A DNA stretch of 64,000 nt from Propioniciclava sinopodophylli (GTDB lineage Bacteria; Actinomycetota; Actinomycetes; Propionibacteriales; Propionibacteriaceae): the NCBI RefSeq assembly GCF_004324755.1, contig NZ_SDMQ01000001.1:310001-374000 (forward strand). Direction: 5' to 3'. A program made the position numbers and the translations under genes. Positions 45,748 through 54,518 of this stretch are shown here, in pieces. The notes beneath the pieces were generated by a model, which saw nothing but the letters and a program-made list of their open reading frames with translations, had not been told where the DNA came from and did no database searches. Numbering within the stretch: the first letter of the stretch is position 1; every line of letters begins with the position of its first letter.

Positions 45748-46611
45748 CTACTTTTTCTTGTCCTTCTTCGCCTTCTTGGCCTCGCTCTTGATCTTCTCGG
45801 GGGCCATGCGCTTCATGTCCTCGGGCGTCAGGTCCTTGAGCTCGTCGGGGTTGGCGAGGCGGTCGACCGCCAGCCAGGCAGCGCCGACGATGCCGGCCGC
45901 GTTGCGCAGGTGGGCGGGCACGATCGGGGTCTTGAGCTTCAGCAGCGGCAGGAACTTCTGGGCGTTCTTCGATACCCCGCCCCCGACCACGATCAGGTCG
46001 GGCCAGGTCAGGAACTCGAGGCGCTCGTAGTAGGGCTGGAGGCGCTCGGTCGCCCAGGTTTCGTAGGAGAGCTCCTCGCGGTCCTTGACGGACGCCGCGG
46101 CCTGCGGCTCGGCGTCGGCGCCGTTCATCTCGATGTGGCCGAGCTCCTGGTTCGGGATGAGAACGCCCTTGTGGATCACTGCGGTGCCGATGCCCGTGCC
46201 GAGCGTGGTGACGATGACCAGGCCAGGGTGGTCCTTGGCCGCGCCCCAGCGTACCTCGGCGATGCCCGCGGCGTCCGCGTCATTGACGAGCGTGATCGGA
46301 CGGCCGAGGGCTTCTTCGAAGATGCGCTCGGCCGGGGCGTCCACCCACGAGGGGTCGATGTTGGCGGCCGAACGGGTGATGCCGTGGGTGACGACCGCGG
46401 GCACGGTGATGCCGATGGGGGCGTCTCCCAGCTCGGCGGAGAAGTGGTCGGCGATCTGCTTCACGATGGCGGCGACGGCCTCGGGCGTGGCCGGCCGAGG
46501 CGTCGGGATGCGCAGGCGGTCGACGGCGAACTCGCCCTTCTTGAGGTCAACGATGGCCCCCTTGATGCCGGAGCCGCCGATGTCGATGCCGAGTGCGTAC
46601 CGCGTGTTCAT
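45748..46611 (-). CDS. ppgK: Polyphosphate glucokinase
   Basis: A 287-residue ROK-family kinase that phosphorylates glucose with polyphosphate (and often ATP). Motifs are LGIDIGGSGIKGAIVDLKKG, the substrate segment LVNDADAAGIAEVRWGA and the phosphate loop TTLGTGIGTAVIHKG, then NQELGHIEMNG. The lysine-rich tail (KSEAKKAKKDKKK) is typical of actinobacterial members and suits polyanion binding. TAGGGT 7 nt before the ATG predicts a leaderless mRNA. Confidence 0.93.
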   Translation of the reverse strand: MNTRYALGIDIGGSGIKGAIVDLKKGEFAVDRLRIPTPRPATPEAVAAIVKQIADHFSAELGDAPIGITVPAVVTHGITRSAANIDPSWVDAPAERIFEEALGRPITLVNDADAAGIAEVRWGAAKDHPGLVIVTTLGTGIGTAVIHKGVLIPNQELGHIEMNGADAEPQAAASVKDREELSYETWATERLQPYYERLEFLTWPDLIVVGGGVSKNAQKFLPLLKLKTPIVPAHLRNAAGIVGAAWLAVDRLANPDELKDLTPEDMKRMAPEKIKSEAKKAKKDKKK

Positions 46612-46637
46612 GGGGGCAACCCTACTGGTGCGGGCGG

Positions 46638-48200
46638 TCACTCTGTCGAGGGCGCGGACCCGGTCGGGACCGGTGCCGGGAGCAGGGCGGGCAGGGGAGC
46701 GGTGGTGGGCGTCCAGATGTCCGGCGCGCCGGCCAGGACGACGCCGGCCGGGTCGGCCTCCACCACGGCGTCCCGCAGGCCCGGCGGGTCGAGCAGCTCG
46801 GCGACCCGTGAGGTGCGAGCACGGTCCATCTCGGCGAACGCGAGCGCGCGGGCGTGTGTCTCCCCGAGGTGGTTGACCGAGTTCGCGTCGAACATGTCGG
46901 TGGTCGTCGTGAGCACGCTCGCCAGGCCGAGGCGGCGCTCGAAGGGGCCCTGGCTGATCGTCACCGACTGCAGGCGGGCGTGCGGCACGATGAACTGGCG
47001 GCGGTGCAGCCACCCCGACCGGCCGACCAGCACGCGGTCGTCGGCGGCGTACCCCTGCCACTCCCACTGCAGCGGGTCGAGCCAACGGGCGCGCTCGGGC
47101 GTCCGGGTGAACTGGAGCTGGTCGAGCTCCAGGCCGGGCCACAGCGCCGCCAGGGCGACCTGCACCTGGGCGGGCGTGCCGAACGGCAGGTAGATCAGCG
47201 AGGTGCCGAGTTCGTCGCTGTCCTCGTCGCCCACGCCGAGGATCGTCACGTCGAGGCGCGCCCGGCCGAGCCAGCGCCAGATCAGCGGCTGTTGCGTCTG
47301 GACGGCCTGCACCCGGTGGGTGGGAATCGTCTGCGAGCGCAGCGTGAAAAGGCCGCGGGTGATGCGCAGGCCGGCGGGCGTCCGGGCCAGGGTGTAGTTG
47401 AACTGCTCGAACAGTCGCTTTGACAGGTAGCTGAACAGGGCGAACGCCAGGCCCACCATGCCGCCGCCCAACGCCAGCGTCGACCAGTCGAACACCGCGC
47501 CGAGGATCCACGGCAGCGTGAAGCCGAGAGCGATCAGCGGCATGTCGAGGGTCGCGAATGCGCTCAGGATGATCTCGCCCGGCGTCAGGCGCACCAGCAC
47601 GTGGTCGCCGGTGGCCGAGTCGTCCCAGGCGGACGCGCCACGCCCCGGCTCGGCGGTCGTCGCCGTGCGCCCGTGCGCCCGGGCCATCAGATAGTCGCGG
47701 ATCTCGGTCGCCCGGGCCCGCTTCAGGTACTTCAGGGACGCGCCGCCCTCGGCGCCCACGTCGATCTGCACCTGCGCCAGCCCCAGCAGGCGGGCCGCGA
47801 AGGGCTGGGTGACGTCGACCGACTGGATGCGGCTGAACGCGATGCGTTGGCTCTCCTGGAAGGCGCCGGTGTTCTCGAGCCGAAACTCGCGGTCGTCGAT
47901 GACGAACCGGTTCGTCCACCATGACCAGTAGCCGAACCCGAGGCCGACCGCGACGCCGGCGGCGGCGACGTAGACCCACCACGGCGCCGACGTCAGCAAC
48001 TCCTCGAGCTTGTCGACGTCCTCCCAGAGTGGGTCGCCCTGCAGGAACGACGTGACCACGTACCAGCCGAGGGCCACCACGCCGATCCACAGTCTGACCA
48101 GCGGGCTGAGCGGGTGCATCCGCTCCTCGATGACGGGCACGGACGCCCCGGGCGCGGCCTCGGCGCCGGGCGGCCCGGGCGGGGGCAGGAAGTCGCTCAC
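46638..48200 (-). CDS. YdbT-like protein with three bacterial PH domains
   Basis: A 520-residue membrane protein. Two pairs of spans (about 35-100 and 225-275) separate three bPH2 domains, recognisable at TNRFVIDDREFRLENTGAFQ, at FNYTLARTPAGLRITRGLFT and at QFIVPHARLQSVTISQGPFE, each with the R-x-Q-S/A-V pattern. The GTG overlaps the stop of the upstream ydbS-like gene, so the two form a unit as in Bacillus, where YdbST affects resistance to a bacteriocin. Here an envelope defence role is inferred only by homology. Confidence 0.85.
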   Translation of the reverse strand: MSDFLPPPGPPGAEAAPGASVPVIEERMHPLSPLVRLWIGVVALGWYVVTSFLQGDPLWEDVDKLEELLTSAPWWVYVAAAGVAVGLGFGYWSWWTNRFVIDDREFRLENTGAFQESQRIAFSRIQSVDVTQPFAARLLGLAQVQIDVGAEGGASLKYLKRARATEIRDYLMARAHGRTATTAEPGRGASAWDDSATGDHVLVRLTPGEIILSAFATLDMPLIALGFTLPWILGAVFDWSTLALGGGMVGLAFALFSYLSKRLFEQFNYTLARTPAGLRITRGLFTLRSQTIPTHRVQAVQTQQPLIWRWLGRARLDVTILGVGDEDSDELGTSLIYLPFGTPAQVQVALAALWPGLELDQLQFTRTPERARWLDPLQWEWQGYAADDRVLVGRSGWLHRRQFIVPHARLQSVTISQGPFERRLGLASVLTTTTDMFDANSVNHLGETHARALAFAEMDRARTSRVAELLDPPGLRDAVVEADPAGVVLAGAPDIWTPTTAPLPALLPAPVPTGSAPSTE

Positions 48201-48850
48201 AGCCCCGACCCCTCGGCGTCGCTGAGCTCGATGATGAGGTCGCGCAGTGCCTTGGCCTCGTCGGAGGGAAGCCCCGGCACGGTGGCGCTCGCGCCGGCCG
48301 TGACGAGCTCGACCGTCGACAGCCCGAAGGCCTGCATGAGGGGGCCGGAGCTGACCTTGGCCACCTGCATGCGGCCGAAGGGGATGACCTCCAGGCGGCG
48401 GAACATCAGGCCGCTGACCACGCAGAGGTCCTTCTCGCGGCGGGCCCAGCCGAGCGCGGCCACGTACCGGCGCGAGCGGAAGAACAGCCACAGCCACCAG
48501 GCCAGCCCCAGCGCGAGCCACGCGACGGCGACCCAGCGGACGGGCTCCTCGGGCGGGACGAGGAACCAGATGGCGACCGACGCAGGGATGAACAGGATCG
48601 CCAGCCAGATCGACGAGGTGATGCGCTTGACGGCGGTCAGCTTGGGGGAGACGCGACGCCAGGCGTCCGACGGGGGAGCGAAGGGCTCGACCGCGCGGTC
48701 GGGGAGGCCGTCCAGGCTGGGGTCGGGGACAAACGGCGTCCTTGCCGGTTCGGCTGCGAGCGGCGCTGGCACGGGCTGGGCGAGCGGGGGTTCCGGGGTG
48801 GGGGACGCCGCGGGGGTGGGCGCCGTGAACTCGGGCTGCTGGGACTGCAT
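48197..48850 (-). CDS. YdbS-like bacterial PH domain protein
   Basis: A 217-residue protein. A proline-rich N-terminal third is followed by two spans (LTAVKRITSSIWLAILFIPA and WVAVAWLALGLAWWLWLFF) and a bPH2 domain (KDLCVVSGLMFRRLEVIPFG, RMQVAKVSSGPLMQAFGLST). I start at the ATG at 48850 because TAGGGT (48858-48863) lies exactly 7 nt upstream; the GTG at 48859 would fall inside that promoter. Translation is coupled to the YdbT-like gene. Confidence 0.82.
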   Translation of the reverse strand: MQSQQPEFTAPTPAASPTPEPPLAQPVPAPLAAEPARTPFVPDPSLDGLPDRAVEPFAPPSDAWRRVSPKLTAVKRITSSIWLAILFIPASVAIWFLVPPEEPVRWVAVAWLALGLAWWLWLFFRSRRYVAALGWARREKDLCVVSGLMFRRLEVIPFGRMQVAKVSSGPLMQAFGLSTVELVTAGASATVPGLPSDEAKALRDLIIELSDAEGSGL

Positions 48851-48919
48851 GCCCCACACCCTAGGAGGTCGGGCCGACGTTCCGACCCGTCATCCGGCGC
48901 GACCAAGGTCGATCGCCTG

Positions 48920-49543
48920 TCAGCGGCGGCGCTGCTTGCCCTTGGCGTCGATGCCACCGAACATCACGAACCCCTTGAGCACGATCGTGGGCGCCCCGGG
49001 TGCGGGGTTGATGTTCTTCACGTCCGTGCCGCCGAAGATGGCGACCGTCTCGTTGCGGACGTTCACGCCCTCGGGAACGATCACTTCCACGCCCCCGAAG
49101 GCGCAGAAGACGTTGAGCGTGGTGACGTCCGAGGCGTAGGTGGCGTCGCGGAAGTCGAACGACGACCCACCGAACAGGGTGACGTTGGAGATGTTGCGGC
49201 GCGCGCGCCACGAGCCGGCCCGCTCCATGCCGCCGAAGATCGCGAACGTGGTCTCCGCCTCGTTGGTGTCGCCCGAGCGGTCCACGGTGGGGGCGCCGGC
49301 GGAAGAGAAGGCGCCGACGGCACGTCCGGGGTTGGAGCCGGGGATGAGGTCGGCGGTGAGCCCTCGGAGGTCGTCGAAGGTCTTGGCCTCCATCGCCTGG
49401 GCAAGGCGGGCGTCGTGCTCGTCGCGGCTGAGGCGTCCCTCGGCGTAGGCGGCCGACAGCAGGTCGGTCACGATGGCGCGGTCGGAATCCGCAGCACGCA
49501 TGTGGCCGGGGAAGCGGTGGGGCTCGGGGTAGGCGTCGCTCAT
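48920..49543 (-). CDS. DUF1707 protein with a LiaF-like C-terminal domain
   Basis: A 207-residue soluble protein. The N-terminal DUF1707 is seen as MRAADSDRAIVTDLLSAAYA then EGRLSRDEHDARLAQAMEAK. The C-terminal half (NVTLFGGSSFDFRDATY, NVFCAFGGVEVIVPEGVNV, FGGTDVKN) is the beta-solenoid domain shared with LiaF, a negative regulator of envelope-stress signalling. No membrane span is present. TAGGTT 6 nt before the ATG indicates a leaderless mRNA. No stress kinase is adjacent. Confidence 0.85.
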   Translation of the reverse strand: MSDAYPEPHRFPGHMRAADSDRAIVTDLLSAAYAEGRLSRDEHDARLAQAMEAKTFDDLRGLTADLIPGSNPGRAVGAFSSAGAPTVDRSGDTNEAETTFAIFGGMERAGSWRARRNISNVTLFGGSSFDFRDATYASDVTTLNVFCAFGGVEVIVPEGVNVRNETVAIFGGTDVKNINPAPGAPTIVLKGFVMFGGIDAKGKQRRR

Positions 49544-49681
49544 GGGGCCAACCTAACCCCGTTGTTCGGCCCAATCGATGGCGCCCAACCGCTTCGGGGG
49601 AGACACCGGGGTGACCCCTGAGCGGTGATGTGCGACGTTGGGTGCCGGATGGCTATGATGGCGGGGTTGCGCGAGAAACAC

Positions 49682-49755
49682 GCGGGCGTAGCTCAATGGT
49701 AGAGCGCCAGCTTCCCAAGCTGGACACGCGGGTTCGATTCCCGTCGCCCGCTCCA
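49682..49755 (+). tRNA. tRNA-Gly (anticodon CCC)
   Basis: A 7-bp acceptor stem (GCGGGCG/CGCCCGC), a D-arm with GTAGCTCAATGGTAGAGC, the anticodon stem-loop CCAGC-TTCCCAA-GCTGG and a T-arm with GGTTCGATTCC are complete, and CCA is encoded. The anticodon CCC reads GGG. A TATGAT hexamer upstream at 49654-49659 is a likely -10. The gene forms the boundary of the eroded element that follows. Confidence 0.93.
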
Positions 49756-49782
49756 AACGAACAGTGGTTGTCACGGTGCAGT

Positions 49783-49953
49783 TCATGCCAGGTCCGATCC
49801 ACGACTCACACCCTCGCCCTCGTCGTCGTGCCCTCTACGTGCCCAATCGGTGCCCAATTGGGCCTCCGCGAGCGCGTCCATGCCCTCCGCAATGGCGCGG
49901 TCCCGGTCCGCTGTCCGATGCTGGTGGACCAGCGCAGCATGGAGGTGTACTGT
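49783..49953 (-). pseudogene. C-terminal remnant of a tyrosine integrase
   Basis: The minus strand reads HAALVHQHRTADRDRAIAEG, then MDALAEAQLGTDWARRGHDD and a stop at 49783. The phrase AALVHQHxTxxRDRAIA is the characteristic tail of actinobacterial phage-type integrases. Its 3' end lies 28 bp from tRNA-Gly, the standard arrangement for an element integrated at a tRNA 3' end. The catalytic domain is missing because of fusion to hsdR-like sequence at about 49950. Confidence 0.65.
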
Positions 49954-50189
49954 CGCCGGCTGAGCAGGCGGACCTGGCTGATGGGGACAGCTTCGACACG
50001 GAGGCCTTGTTCGCGGCCACGATGACGCAACGCGAATCCACGGAGAACATTTCCTACCTGGCGTTCACCGCCACTCCGAAGCCGAAGACGATGGAGTTGT
50101 TCGGAACAGCCGATCCAGACGACTTTGCTGACGATGGCACGCCCAAGCCGAAGGCGTTCCGTCTCTACTCGATGCGGCAGGCAATCTGA
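49954..50189 (+). pseudogene. Fragment of a type I restriction endonuclease subunit (hsdR)
   Basis: The frame reads FDTEALFAATMTQRESTENI, then SYLAFTATPKPKTMELFG and KPKAFRLYSMRQAI, matching the helicase motif III region (FxAFTATPK) of HsdR. It breaks off where the 64-bp IS relic begins, which also supplies the stop codon. No hsdM or hsdS remains. It is a deletion scar of a restriction-modification locus. Confidence 0.65.
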
Positions 50190-50250
50190 ACCGCCCCAGA
50201 TTCAGTGGAGGTGCGTGTTGTCCCGGGACCAGCTGGTTCTGGGCGGTTCA
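50187..50250. mobile_element. 64-bp IS relic with terminal inverted repeats
   Basis: The segment begins TGAACCGCCCCAGA and ends TCTGGGCGGTTCA, a near-perfect inverted pair like the ends of actinobacterial IS3-group elements. Only 37 bp lie between them, so no transposase is encoded. It is either an internally deleted IS or a miniature derivative. No clear target duplication flanks it. Confidence 0.55.
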
Positions 50251-50613
50251 CATGTCCGATCCGCCCCACGAATCCGCTCAGGGAAGTTCCACCCAGCGTT
50301 CGAAGCCACGATCGGCTTTGGCTGATGCCTCTCAGGGCTGCGCCTACGACTTCGCGACGAACCGCACGAGGGGAAATTCCGGCATCCTGCGCCTCCGCGA
50401 CTGGCGCTCGGGTTGCCCCGTCATTACCTCGGCGGTGCATTCATGCATGGTGAGGCCCCGGCGCACCCCTCAGGATTTCCCCGTATCTGCCGGCTACAAG
50501 GCCAGATGCTATTCGCGATGAGAAGGTGAGGGGTGGAGGACTCCATGAGTTCATCAGGGGCCAGTGCCCTGTTCTGCCGTCCTCCTTCTCCGGTTCGTTC
50601 CCAGGGTCCAGCG
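50251..50613. other. Gap without recognisable gene
   Basis: This 363-bp stretch between the IS relic and the fic gene has short open frames on both strands, but none has a ribosome binding site, family motif or consistent codon bias. It is probably decayed cargo of the element. The end near 50570-50613 would hold the fic 3' untranslated region. Confidence 0.5.
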
Positions 50614-51834
50614 TCAGGTTGATTGCCTGGTGGGGTCGGATCCGAGCAGAACATCGATGACGGTGGGTGCCGCGAAGCGTCGGTTGTACTCGGTCGGGCC
50701 CCAATGACCGAGGACCCCGAGTTCCACGAGTGAGTCGACAAGCTTGTTTGTCCGCCCGTAGGACAGGTTGAGGGCAGCTGCGGCCTCCCTGACGGTGAAG
50801 GTGGGCTGACCGACGGCGAAGTCGACAAGTTGTCGCGCCGACCCTGCGCGCAAGGTCGAGGCGGCGACCTGCTGCGTAAGGTCGGCCTGGACGCGGGCGA
50901 GCTGTTCCATGCGGTGCCGGGTCTGGTCGGCGGAGGCTTGCAGGCCCCGGGCGAAGAAGCCCACCCAGCTATCCCAATCGCCGTGCGTGGAGACGCCCAT
51001 GAGGCATCCGAAATAGTCGGCGCGGTGGCCCTCGAACCAGGGCGAGACCGACAAGGTCGGTTCCGACAGGACGCCAGAGTGGTGCAACTGGACGACGATG
51101 AGGAGGCGCCCCAAGCGTCCGTTGCCATCATGGAACGGATGCAGCGCCTCGAACTGGTAGTGGGCCAACGCAGCGGCAACCACCGGGTCGAAGCGGCCAC
51201 GGTGGTCGCCAGACATCCAGATCAGGAGGTCGCTGAGGCGCGCAGCCAGGTCCGGACCCGGGGGAGCGGGGACGAACTGGGCCGCCTTGATCGGCGGCTC
51301 GGTCAGGTCGGCGTCCTGCCTGCGGCCGATGACCACCTGGACGTCACGAACACGGCCCGTCTGCGAGCTGCGGTGCCGGGTGCCCTCCATCAGACGCTCC
51401 TGCAATTGGCCCAGCATTGACACCGTGAGCGCTCGGCGTTCCTGAGACCATCCGAAGGCGGCTTCGGCGACGACCAGGTAGTTGAGAACTTCGCGCAAGG
51501 ACGGGTCCTTCTCCGCGTCGTCATCGGCGGCCAGCACCTTCATGAGCGGCTCGTAAGTGCCCTCCAAGGCGGCCGTTGACTGGGCTTCCACGCGAAGCGT
51601 CGCCTGCCGGAACAGCCGGGGGTTCGGCAACGAACGAGCGGTGCTATCGAGCGCCGCGAGCGAGGCGCGTGCGTCCGCGACTGCCCGATAGGTGGCCCCA
51701 GACAGCTCAGGGGACTCCCCGGGCAGCGGATCGGGAACGAACGCAGCATGTGTCCACTTGCCGCGCGCGGGGTCGACGCCGGCGATCGGAACAAGTTGCC
51801 TTACGGCGCTGTTGGCGAACAGATCAAGTCTCAC
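50614..51834 (-). CDS. Fic-family AMP-transferase
   Basis: A 406-residue protein with the Fic core motif HPFHDGNGRLGRLL (about residues 232-245), which transfers AMP or a related moiety to target hydroxyls. An inhibitory-helix-like STAALEGT near residue 90 (S/TxxxEG) suggests a class II enzyme held inactive by its own N-terminus. The C-terminal 70 residues form a winged-helix-like domain (TFTVREAAAALNLSYGRTNK). It lies in the eroded island, and no toxin partner is adjacent. The gene is intact; targets are unknown. Confidence 0.9.
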   Translation of the reverse strand: MRLDLFANSAVRQLVPIAGVDPARGKWTHAAFVPDPLPGESPELSGATYRAVADARASLAALDSTARSLPNPRLFRQATLRVEAQSTAALEGTYEPLMKVLAADDDAEKDPSLREVLNYLVVAEAAFGWSQERRALTVSMLGQLQERLMEGTRHRSSQTGRVRDVQVVIGRRQDADLTEPPIKAAQFVPAPPGPDLAARLSDLLIWMSGDHRGRFDPVVAAALAHYQFEALHPFHDGNGRLGRLLIVVQLHHSGVLSEPTLSVSPWFEGHRADYFGCLMGVSTHGDWDSWVGFFARGLQASADQTRHRMEQLARVQADLTQQVAASTLRAGSARQLVDFAVGQPTFTVREAAAALNLSYGRTNKLVDSLVELGVLGHWGPTEYNRRFAAPTVIDVLLGSDPTRQST

Positions 51835-51959
51835 AATGTCACTCTACGCGGCCAAGAGGAATGAAGCGACGCGAGAATGTTCCATTTGGGACACTCCCAG
51901 ACTAGATGTGTCGTCATCGTGGCCGTCACGACACTTCGCGGGGTTCTGCCCCCCTTCGG

Positions 51960-52451
51960 CACGCACGCTGTGTCATCCCGGTGGTAGCCGCCGCCCACGC
52001 CGATCCAGCGGCCGTCGGCGAACCGGTCGGCGATGTCGATGACGAGGCGTTGGGCCAGGGCCATGGCGTCCACGGACAACGACAGGTCGGCGAGGGGGCG
52101 GAGCGGTGGGGGTCGGCGCCGTGCTGGGCGACGATCACCTAGGGTCGGAACGCCTCGATGAGCGGCGGGACGATCGCGGCGAAGGAGTGCAGCCACACGC
52201 GGTCGGCCGTGCGGGGCAGGAGGGCCACACACGTTGACGGCCGTGCCCCGGGCGTCCGCCCCGCCCACCTCGCGCGGGAAGCCGGTGTGGGGGAAGAGGT
52301 GCAGCCCCGATTCGTGCAGGGAGATGGTGAGGACACGCGGGTCGTCCCAGAAGACGCGCTCGACGGCGTCTGTGTGATTGGCGTCGAGGTCGACGTAGGC
52401 GACGCGGTCGGCCCCGTGGTCGAGCAGCCACCTGGTCGCCGACGGCACCAT
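51960..52451 (-). pseudogene. Frameshifted acuC-like (histone-deacetylase family) fragment
   Basis: Pieces in three frames together give the second half of an AcuC-type deacetylase: WLLDHGADRVAYVDLDANHT, VFWDDPRVLTISLHESGLHL, then after a frameshift SFAAIVPPLIEAFRP, then IVAQHGADPHR, then LADLSLSVDAMALAQRLVID. The N-terminal third is absent and at least three frameshifts occur. AcuC normally deacetylates acetyl-CoA synthetase or polyamine-like substrates. The gene is dead. Confidence 0.7.
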
Positions 52452-52524
52452 TGAGATCGAGGGTCAGGAGCGCCCGGCCGTCGTGGCGACGTTCCCTAAC
52501 CGCTTCTACGCCTGACCCCTCTTC

Positions 52525-52700
52525 GCCGAGAGCCCCGGGTTTCACTGCCGAGAGCCCCGGTTGCGTCCGCCGACAGCCCGCAGCGGGGGCTTTCGGTGCA
52601 GAACGCCAGGGCTGTCGGCGCAGAATGCCGGGGCTGTCGGCGCAGAACGCCGGGGCTGTCGGCGCAGAACGCAGGGGCTGTCGGCGCAGAACGCCGGGGC
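52525..52700. repeat. 22-bp repeat locus D (three plus, six minus units)
   Basis: Plus cores at 52525, 52547 and 52569 (GCCGAGAGCCCC twice, then GCCGACAGCCC) are followed by minus units whose GGGC starts at 52587, 52609, 52631, 52653, 52675 and 52697. Every step within each half is exactly 22 bp. The minus units are nearly identical (GGGCTGTCGGCGCAGAACGC). The array fills the gap between the acuC relic and the DAC-domain gene; the rest of the gap to 52800 shows only a possible promoter. Confidence 0.85.
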
Positions 52701-52800
52701 ACTGGTCGTGCCTCCCGCTTCGCCGCGGCGAAGGGCAGTGGGACTGGCCGCCGAGCAGCGTGAATAGCGGAAACGGTCCCCGGCTGACAACATTCGCACC

Positions 52801-54516
52801 GTGGCGGAGATGTGGGAGCACCAAGCGGGCTTCAGGTGGTCCCTGGAGCAGTTGGCCAACGAGGTGCTCGACCGCGCCGGCGCCAACGTCGACCCCCGCG
52901 CCTACCTGATCGGGTTCCGCGACAACGGACAGGTCACCGTCGAACCGGCCCGTGGGCACTTCGACCGCGACATCCTCGCCGACGCGCTCGACCGCGCGCA
53001 GCAGCGCTTCGCCCGCTCCAAGGCGCGCCGTGAGGCCGGCGACGACGAGAACGCCCTCGCCGCGGCCGAGTCGTACGTCCGCCGCGAGGTGCTGGCCGAG
53101 AAGCTAGGCGAGGCCGCGCGCACCGTCGGGCGCCAGCACTTCGCGGGCATCGGCGTCCCGATCGGGGAGTGGTTCATCGTTCCCGTGCTGGCCATCCACG
53201 CCGACCCGTGGAACGACCTCGCCCGCCTCCGCCGCACGCCCGCCGGCGACTCTTCGCCCCGCAGCTTCCCCGAGGCCGCCGTCACCGCCGTCCTCGACGC
53301 GGCCAGCCGCGAGCTGGATCGTCGCGTCCCGGGCGTCCGCCTGCACGTCGACCCGGACGCCGTCCTCCGCTCGGCCGCGGACGTGTTCGTCTCCACCCTC
53401 GTCCAGCGGGCCGGCCAGGACCTCGCCCACGGCGTCCGGCACGCACTCGACGCCGTGTCCGCCCAGCCGTACGAGGGACGCGCGGGCACGGGGTCGGTCC
53501 TGCTGGCCCAGCAGGGGCACCCCGACCTGACCGTCGAGGTCGCCCTCGAGCACCCGGTGCCCGTGGCGCTGGCGCGGTCGTTCCGCAAGGTGCTCGAGAT
53601 GTCGGACGCCGACCTGCACCTCCTCTGCGACGGGCGCGAGGTGTTCGGGCTCGGCACGCTCGCCGACACCTACAACGCCGACTCCGAGTACGTGTTCACC
53701 GCCACGATCAGCGGCAACGGGTCGTGGGAGCTGTGGCACCAGTCCACGCCGCTGCTGCGCATGGACAACGGCCTGCCGCAGCTGCCCCGCGAGCGCCTCG
53801 ACGAGGACGAGTTCTCGCACACGGTCGACCTCGTCTTTCCCGAGGCGTCCGCACGTAACGCGCGCCAGCTGTGGGAGATGGCCGTCGCCTGCGCGCGCCA
53901 GTCGCACGGCACGATGCTGGTCGTCCACCCGGACGCCGCCGCCGAGTCCGACCGCCTGCTGCCGCAGGTGCACGCGATCACGCCGGCGCGCCTCACCGGG
54001 CGTGTCCTGACCGCTGCAACGTCGATCGACGGCGCCGTGCTCGTCAGCCCGGACGGCCGCGTCCACGCCGTCGGCGTCATCCTCGACGGCGTGGCCACCG
54101 GCACCGGCGACTCCGGGCGCGGTGCGCGCTACAACTCGGCGATCCGTTACCTGGCCGGCGCCGGGCGGGGCGCCATGGTCATCATCGTCAGCGAGGACGG
54201 CAAGATCGACCTGCTGCCCAAGCTCAAGCGCCGGATGCGGCGCGAGACCGTGCAGCGGGCCGTCGACCGGCTCGTCGCGCGCTCCGCCGAGGGCGAGGAG
54301 CTCGAGGCGTTCGACCGCGCCAACCGGGCCGTGGTGGCGATCGAGTTCTACCTCAACCAGGAGCAGTGCGACCAGGTCAACGCCGCCCGCGACGCCGTTC
54401 AGGGCCGCGAGTGGGCGGCCGAGCACCTGCGCCGCCAGTTCGTCCCCGTTGCGCCCGACCCGGCGATGGACGACAGCTACTTCGTCGACCGCCGGACGGG
54501 CGCGTCCGAGGGCTGA
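52801..54516 (+). CDS. DisA_N/DAC (diadenylate cyclase)-domain protein with unknown N-terminal half
   Basis: A 571-residue cytoplasmic protein. Residues about 400-490 look like a diadenylate cyclase domain: SIDGAVLVSPDGRVHAVGVI supplies the DGA motif, and GRGARYNSAIRYLAGAGRGA stands where GTRHRAA is expected, followed by MVIIVSEDGKIDL. In canonical enzymes the second motif is RHR/RHxxA; here it is ARYNSA, so activity is uncertain. The first 380 residues show no domain I know. It starts with GTG without a ribosome binding site. It could make or sense c-di-AMP. Confidence 0.65.
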   Translation: MAEMWEHQAGFRWSLEQLANEVLDRAGANVDPRAYLIGFRDNGQVTVEPARGHFDRDILADALDRAQQRFARSKARREAGDDENALAAAESYVRREVLAEKLGEAARTVGRQHFAGIGVPIGEWFIVPVLAIHADPWNDLARLRRTPAGDSSPRSFPEAAVTAVLDAASRELDRRVPGVRLHVDPDAVLRSAADVFVSTLVQRAGQDLAHGVRHALDAVSAQPYEGRAGTGSVLLAQQGHPDLTVEVALEHPVPVALARSFRKVLEMSDADLHLLCDGREVFGLGTLADTYNADSEYVFTATISGNGSWELWHQSTPLLRMDNGLPQLPRERLDEDEFSHTVDLVFPEASARNARQLWEMAVACARQSHGTMLVVHPDAAAESDRLLPQVHAITPARLTGRVLTAATSIDGAVLVSPDGRVHAVGVILDGVATGTGDSGRGARYNSAIRYLAGAGRGAMVIIVSEDGKIDLLPKLKRRMRRETVQRAVDRLVARSAEGEELEAFDRANRAVVAIEFYLNQEQCDQVNAARDAVQGREWAAEHLRRQFVPVAPDPAMDDSYFVDRRTGASEG

Positions 54517-54518
54517 GG

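Noticed and set aside
49682-52451. Duplicated tRNA-Gly 3' end as an attR site
   Set aside because: I looked for a second copy of GGTTCGATTCCCGTCGC downstream and saw none, so no attachment site is called.
52380-52510. Plus-strand tail GQERPAVVATFPNRFYA resembling the end of a MaoC-like or thioesterase protein
   Set aside because: Only about 20 residues are readable and they overlap the acuC relic on the other strand; too little to call a gene.
52525-52700. CRISPR array
   Set aside because: The period is 22 bp with a 12-bp core and only 10 variable bases, orientation switches inside the array, and there are no cas genes.
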